Source: Candidatus Atribacteria bacterium
GTDB taxonomy: Bacteria > Atribacterota > Atribacteria > Atribacterales > JASGLU01
Direction of reading: 5' to 3'
NCBI GenBank assembly: GCA_030156825.1
Contig: JASGLU010000008.1
Span: 1-42,229 of the forward strand
Length of the DNA stretch: 42,229 nt
Under the pieces are notes generated by a model. That model was not told where the DNA came from. It ran no database searches and worked only from the letters and a program-made list of their open reading frames with translations. The translations under genes and the position numbers were made by a program. This document shows, piece by piece, positions 38,721 to 42,229 of the stretch. Position 1 is the stretch's first letter. Every line of letters begins with the position of its first letter.

Positions 38721-39197
38721 ATGTACTCTAAATATACGGTAGGCATGGCAGAATACCGGGTGAGCCAGGACCCGAAGGAGGTTTTATCTATTCTGGGGCT
38801 GGGTTCCTGTGTTGGTCTTTGTCTTTATGATCCTAAAAGGAAAATTGGTGGCTTGGCCCATATTCTTCTTCCTGAACAAATCCCGGGTCAAACTAACCCG
38901 TTTAAATTTGCCGACACAGCTGTTCCCGCCTTGTTGGAGGAAATTGAACGTTTGGGTGCTTCTCGGCGGAATGTATGGGCTAAAATTTCCGGGGGGGCTA
39001 AGATGTTTTCCGGGACCGATTCCCTGTTTGATATTGGTAGTCGGAATGCTCAGGCAGTGAAGGCGGTGCTGCAGACTTGGGGTATCCCCCTTTTGGCAGA
39101 GGAAGTGGGAGGTAGCCGAGGACGGAGCATTATGTTTTATATTGAAGACGGGAGATTGGAGATAAAGACTATTGGTCAAACAGTTCAGGTGGTTTAG
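38721..39197 (+). CDS. cheD: Chemoreceptor glutamine deamidase CheD
   Basis: The protein has 158 residues. Catalytic Cys in LGLGSCVGLCLYDPKRKIGGLAHILLPE, with the His of AHILLPE, and the conserved KISGGAKMF and GGSRGRSIMFYIEDGRLEIK. It deamidates receptors and stimulates CheC. It starts at ATG 38721, one base after the cheC stop. Confidence 0.96.
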   Translation: MYSKYTVGMAEYRVSQDPKEVLSILGLGSCVGLCLYDPKRKIGGLAHILLPEQIPGQTNPFKFADTAVPALLEEIERLGASRRNVWAKISGGAKMFSGTDSLFDIGSRNAQAVKAVLQTWGIPLLAEEVGGSRGRSIMFYIEDGRLEIKTIGQTVQVV

Positions 39198-39206
39198 GAG
39201 CACTTT

Positions 39207-39446
39207 GTGAGCGAGAAAAAAATAGCCCAACTTTTTGCTTTATTTTTAGCCTGGTTGGTAGTGGTAATATTTGTTATATGGGCAATTATCAAGGGTTTTA
39301 GTTTATTTCCTCTGGTTGGCAGAAGTTTGATAGTTGGAGGAGTGGTATACTTAGTGGTTTTTTATTATACTTTCTGGATATTGACTCGAGGCTCACCCCC
39401 GGAAGAACAAAAGGAGATGAAACATGAGTCTGGCCAGAAAGATTGA
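39207..39446 (+). CDS. Small protein with two membrane helices, unknown
   Basis: The protein has 79 residues, GTG start. Two hydrophobic segments: LFALFLAWLVVVIFVIWAIIKGF (about 9-31) and SLIVGGVVYLVVFYYTFWIL (about 40-59), followed by a charged tail (SPPEEQKEMKHESGQKD). It overlaps fliA by 23 bases, so it is probably translated in line with the sigma factor gene. Small membrane proteins occur at this place (between cheD and sigD) in several Clostridia; no function is known to me. Both ends appear cytoplasmic by charge. Confidence 0.7.
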   Translation: MSEKKIAQLFALFLAWLVVVIFVIWAIIKGFSLFPLVGRSLIVGGVVYLVVFYYTFWILTRGSPPEEQKEMKHESGQKD

Positions 39447-40179
39447 TGACCTGGAAAAAGTGTGGAACGATTATCTTTTACGGAGAGACCCCCAGGCCAA
39501 AGAAAAGCTGGTAAATAATTACCTTTATCTGGTGAAAATTGCTCTTGGCCGGCTGATCTACCTCTTGCCTTCCTATATTGACCGGGAGGACCTGGAAAGC
39601 TATGGGATTGTGGGGTTACTGCAGGCCATGGACCGATTTCAACCGGGGAGGGGCTTGAAGTTCGAGACTTTTGCTCTTTCTCGAATTCGGGGGGCAGTTT
39701 TAGATTACCTTCGGAGCCTGGACCCGATGACCCGAGGCCAGCGTAAAACCATGAAAGAAGTAACCCTTGCCTGGCAAAAACTGACTTCCAACTTGGGTAG
39801 AGAACCGACCATTTCTGAGTTGGCTCAAGAAGTAGGAGTATCGGTGGAAGCGGTTTCCTGGATAGTAGAACAGGATCGTTCTACTTTGTTTTTGTCTTGG
39901 GAAAAAGAGAGAGAAGAGGAAGAAGCTCTGAGTGAGCGAGTAGCTGCTCCCAGCAAAGGATTCGACCCGCAAGAAGCTCTGGAAAACCAGGAACTGGTTT
40001 CTCTTTTAAAAGAGGCAATAGATCAACTTCCAGAGAGGGAAAAATTGTGTATTACTCTTTATTACTATGAGGGTTTAACTTTAAAAGAAATCGGTGCTAT
40101 AATAGGCGTGGGCGAGTCAAGGGTTTCCCAGCTCTTGGCCCGGGCTATTGTTTGGCTGCGGAGTAAAATCGCTGAATGA
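39424..40179 (+). CDS. fliA: Flagellar RNA polymerase sigma-28 factor
   Basis: The protein has 251 residues (called SigD in Bacillus). Region 2: YLVKIALGRLIYLLPSYIDREDLESYGIVGLLQAMDRFQPGRGLKFETFALSRIRGAVLDYLRSLDPMTRGQR; region 3 TISELAQEVGVSVEAVSWIVEQ; region 4 LPEREKLCITLYYYEGLTLKEIGAIIGVGESRVSQL. It recognises TAAA-N15-GCCGATAA, found before fliC. It is near the end of the main operon, so it is made after the basal body genes are expressed. No flgM is visible in the window, so its anti-sigma factor must be elsewhere or absent. Confidence 0.97.
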   Translation: MSLARKIDDLEKVWNDYLLRRDPQAKEKLVNNYLYLVKIALGRLIYLLPSYIDREDLESYGIVGLLQAMDRFQPGRGLKFETFALSRIRGAVLDYLRSLDPMTRGQRKTMKEVTLAWQKLTSNLGREPTISELAQEVGVSVEAVSWIVEQDRSTLFLSWEKEREEEEALSERVAAPSKGFDPQEALENQELVSLLKEAIDQLPEREKLCITLYYYEGLTLKEIGAIIGVGESRVSQLLARAIVWLRSKIAE

Positions 40180-40191
40180 GAAGGTTGGCAA

Positions 40192-41619
40192 ATGGATGAA
40201 AAAAAGTCTTTGAAAATCCTGGAAGAAGAAGGTAGGATTGAGTTTTTTTTCTCTAACGATCGCCTAAAGTGCGAATTAGTGGTGAAATCTCCCCTTGCCC
40301 CCTCTGAGCTTGATGGATTTGAAAGTCTATCCTCGTTTTTGAAAGATAAAGGTCTTTGCTATGGTCTGCGGGAAGAAGTTATAAACCAGGAACTGGGCCT
40401 GCTCGAGAGGCGGGGGCGCTATTTGATAGCCGAGGGGGAAAAACCCGAACGGGGGCAAGATGGAGAAATTAAATATTTTTTCCAACAGGATGTTATTAAA
40501 GAACTGGTGGAAGATGAGCAGGGTAAAGTAGACCTTTTTAGTTTTATTAAAATTCCGGAAGTTCAAGCTGGTGACCTTTTGGCCGAATTAGTCCCTCCCA
40601 AACCGGGCAAACCGGGGATAGATGTTTTTGGGGAAGAAGTTCCAGCCCCTCCCGGCCGGCCGGCTAAACTGGTAGCGGGTAAAAACGTAGTTTTAACCGA
40701 TGACGGTACCCGCGCGGTAGCTAAAATTAGCGGAAGACCGCAGGTTGTGGGGAGAGCCATTTCGGTTTTTCCAGTATTTGAGGTAACTGGGGATGTGGAT
40801 GTATCGATCGGGAATGTGGAATTTATTGGAACAGTGATAGTTCGAGGAGCAGTACGGAGTGGTCTTTCGATAAAAGCAGGAGGAGATATTGAAGTATTTG
40901 GCAGCGTGGAAGCTTGTACTCTGGAGGCAGAGGGGAATATCCACGTTCGAGGGGGAATTTTTGGGCAGAATAAGTGCTTGGTGAAAGCCAAAGGGAGCGT
41001 TTTGGCTAAAGTGGTAGAAAATGCCACGGTAGAAGCAGGCGAAAATATTATAATAGAAGAATCAGTTCTCCATAGTTATCTTTCGGCGCGAGGGAGAGTG
41101 GTAGTAGATGGAAGAAGAGGCCTCTTGGTGGGAGGCGAGGTAAAGGCGGGGGACCTGGTGTGGGTTAAGACCTTAGGCTCTCCTATGGGAACGCAAACCA
41201 AAGTGATAGTGGGGGTTGACCCTCAGGTAAGGGAAGAGTATAATCGCTTGTCCCAGGAGCTGGAAAAGATTCGGTCAACTTTGGCTCAAGCCGAGAAAAC
41301 TTTTGCTTTGGCTTATCGCCGACAAAGACAGGGAGCAGCCTTGAGTGGGCGAGCGGCAACCATGGTGAAAGAATTGAGAGAAAGCTGTGGGTTGCTGCGC
41401 GAACAAGAAAAAGAGTACCAGGCCCGGTTGGAGGAGTTAGAAGACTTTTTTCATCAACGGCAGGGGCGATTGCTGGTACAGGAAAAAGCATTTCCTCAGG
41501 TGAAAGTTATTTTAGGAAATTTGAGCTATCTGGTTAGAGATGAAATTCCCTATGCCAGTTTCTACTTAAAGGACGGGGAGATAGCGATTGGTACTTTTGA
41601 GCGGCCTCGGATTAAGTGA
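40192..41619 (+). CDS. fapA: FapA/DUF342 family polymer-forming beta-helix protein
   Basis: The protein has 475 residues. An N-terminal domain (1-170) is followed by the Flagellar Assembly Protein A core of right-handed beta-helix repeats (VTGDVDVSIGNVEFIGTVIVRGAVRSGLSIKAGGDIEVFGSVEACTLEAEGNIHVRGGIFG), and a C-terminal coiled coil (REEYNRLSQELEKIRSTLAQAEKTFALAYRRQ). FapA affects flagellar placement or assembly in Vibrio; in Firmicutes it usually follows sigD, as here. Molecular role is not settled. It could in principle serve placement in the absence of FlhF/FlhG here (speculation). Confidence 0.9.
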   Translation: MDEKKSLKILEEEGRIEFFFSNDRLKCELVVKSPLAPSELDGFESLSSFLKDKGLCYGLREEVINQELGLLERRGRYLIAEGEKPERGQDGEIKYFFQQDVIKELVEDEQGKVDLFSFIKIPEVQAGDLLAELVPPKPGKPGIDVFGEEVPAPPGRPAKLVAGKNVVLTDDGTRAVAKISGRPQVVGRAISVFPVFEVTGDVDVSIGNVEFIGTVIVRGAVRSGLSIKAGGDIEVFGSVEACTLEAEGNIHVRGGIFGQNKCLVKAKGSVLAKVVENATVEAGENIIIEESVLHSYLSARGRVVVDGRRGLLVGGEVKAGDLVWVKTLGSPMGTQTKVIVGVDPQVREEYNRLSQELEKIRSTLAQAEKTFALAYRRQRQGAALSGRAATMVKELRESCGLLREQEKEYQARLEELEDFFHQRQGRLLVQEKAFPQVKVILGNLSYLVRDEIPYASFYLKDGEIAIGTFERPRIK

Positions 41620-41631
41620 GGGGGTGATGAT

Positions 41632-41943
41632 TTGGTTGATCCTCTGAGTCTTCAAAACGTGATTGTCCGTTCCCATGAAGTGGCTAAGGTACAAAAGATT
41701 TCACAAGGAGGAACCGAGGAGCAAGCCTTGGCTTTTGCTCAGGAGCTGACAAAAAAAGCGCAAAAAGCAGAAGAAAATATTTCTCAGTCGCCGACGGCGG
41801 AAAAAACCAACATTCAAGAACAGAAAGAACAAAAAAAGAAAAAAAAGGGAAAAAATTCTCAGGAAGCGAACTCTAAAATCGAAGAAGACAAAAATAGCCC
41901 TGCCGATGGCCAATCGGGAAATCTGATAGATGTGCGAGCCTGA
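41632..41943 (+). CDS. Small Lys/Glu-rich protein at the operon end
   Basis: The protein has 103 residues; TTG 41632 follows GAGGGGGTGATGA. The first 40 residues are conserved-looking (VDPLSLQNVIVRSHEVAKVQKISQGGTEEQALAFAQELTKKA), the rest is low complexity with runs of Lys, Glu, Gln and Ser (KEQKKKKKGKN), ending GNLIDVRA. Similar small proteins starting with MxDPLxLQ occur after fapA in Clostridia flagellar operons; their function is unknown. It has no membrane segment or enzyme motif. It is the last gene of the operon. Confidence 0.75.
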   Translation: MVDPLSLQNVIVRSHEVAKVQKISQGGTEEQALAFAQELTKKAQKAEENISQSPTAEKTNIQEQKEQKKKKKGKNSQEANSKIEEDKNSPADGQSGNLIDVRA

Positions 41944-42001
41944 CAAATAGCAACCAGAGTAGAGGTGCGAGGGGACTGCTTTTTATCCATCTTGCAAACG
42001 G

Positions 42002-42056
42002 CAATAAGGGGGAGTACCCCCTTATGAACCCCCCGAAAGACAAAAGATTAAAAAAT
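42002..42056 (-). repeat. Palindromic intergenic repeat, copy C (inverted)
   Basis: Perfect stem ATAAGGGGG (42004-42012) / CCCCCTTAT (42017-42025), loop AGTA. Read on the minus strand it is preceded by TTTTTTAATCTTTTGTC and TTTCGGGGGGTT, matching copies A and B. Confidence 0.6.
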
Positions 42057-42070
42057 ACAAGATAAATACT

Positions 42071-42098
42071 TACTGAGGAAGAAAGACATTCCTCAGTA
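42071..42098. repeat. 10-bp stem hairpin
   Basis: TACTGAGGAA (42071-42080) is the exact inverse complement of TTCCTCAGTA (42089-42098), with an 8-base loop. It may protect the 3' end of the long operon transcript or be part of the adjacent repeat element. Confidence 0.5.
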
Positions 42099-42198
42099 GA
42101 TTCCCGATAAAAGATTTCGGGAATGACGGCGGGGGGTCACCCCTGAATGCCTCTATCATCCCGTTGTTCGTCATTCCTGAATGGTTCTATCAGGAATC
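42099..42198. repeat. MITE-like element with 30-bp inverted ends
   Basis: The 30 bases at 42099-42128 (GATTCCCGATAA...GGGAATGACG) and 42169-42198 (CGTCATTCCTGAATGG...GGAATC) are imperfect inverse complements, and each arm is itself a palindrome (TTCCCGA/TTCGGGAA; ATTCCTGA/TCAGGAAT). The form resembles short non-autonomous repeats common in bacterial intergenic DNA. There is no transposase. Confidence 0.55.
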
Positions 42199-42229
42199 TA
42201 AACAATGGAAGGGGAAACCCTCTACATAT

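Larger units (their letters stand above)
41944..42229. other. Non-coding right end filled with palindromes
   Basis: No gene is seen. From left to right: inverted copy of the intergenic repeat family (42002-42056), hairpin TACTGAGGAA/TTCCTCAGTA (42071-42098), and a pair of inverted 30-bp repeats (42099-42128 and 42169-42198). None has a clear T-run, so the terminator of the main operon cannot be assigned with confidence; the first hairpin may serve. Confidence 0.55.

Noticed and set aside
41980-42229. CRISPR array at the right end
   Set aside because: The repeats are inverted palindromes with unequal spacing, not direct repeats with uniform spacers, and no cas genes are near.

Overview
This window is an almost complete flagellar and chemotaxis gene cluster. 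The gene set (FliY with a CheC-like half, CheC, CheD, FlbD, MotE/YlxF, FapA, a short FlgD, no FlgH/FlgI/FlgA for L and P rings), strong Shine-Dalgarno sites and frequent GTG/TTG starts suggest a Firmicutes-type (Clostridia-like, perhaps thermophilic) bacterium or a deep-branching relative such as Atribacterota. I cannot settle the phylum from sequence alone.

Layout. Positions 2-223 hold the end of a metallophosphoesterase. At 623-2299 a TPR/glycosyltransferase (probably a flagellin glycosylase) precedes the flagellin block fliC-flaG-fliD-fliS-fliT-like (2512-6588). At 6606-7931 (minus strand) lies an NtrC-type sigma-54 activator. Then come two small lipoprotein genes (8167-9139) and an apparent operon cheA-cheY-soluble histidine kinase-sigma-54 factor (9274-14520). 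A repeat-rich gap (14521-14859) precedes the main operon (14860-41943): flgB flgC fliE fliF fliG fliH fliI fliJ slt motE fliK flgD (flagellar operon protein) flgE flbD motA motB fliL fliM fliY fliO fliP fliQ fliR flhB flhA, a PilZ protein, cheB cheR cheC cheD, a small membrane protein, fliA, fapA and a small Lys-rich protein. The right end (41944-42229) is non-coding and full of palindromic repeats.

The most unusual signal is a local regulatory system. The sigma-54 factor is atypical: it has a Cys4 zinc-ribbon-like insert after region I, and at the helix-turn-helix position equivalent to Arg383 of the Klebsiella/E. coli protein (implicated in reading the -12 GC) it has Gln360. In step with this, three intergenic sites share a sigma-54-like motif with a normal -24 half but no GC at -12: TGGCATGAAATTTTATC (lipoproteins), TGGCAGGAAATTTTATC (flgB operon) and TGGCAAGTAAATTCATC (flhB). 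The activator has an intact GAFTGA loop but a decayed C-terminal HTH, and the kinase is soluble, as in the FlgS/FlgR/RpoN system of Campylobacter and Helicobacter. A consensus sigma-28 promoter (TAAA-N15-GCCGATAT) sits before fliC. The inferred cascade is: housekeeping promoters drive the activator gene and cheA-cheY-kinase-sigma-54; variant sigma-54 promoters drive the basal body/export/FliA operon and the lipoproteins; FliA then drives flagellin.

Possible post-transcriptional control includes a CsrA-type hairpin in the fliC leader and hairpins covering the ribosome binding sites of flgE and flbD. Expected genes that are not in the window are flhF, flhG, flgK/L/M/N, flgF/G, csrA/fliW, cheW and receptors.
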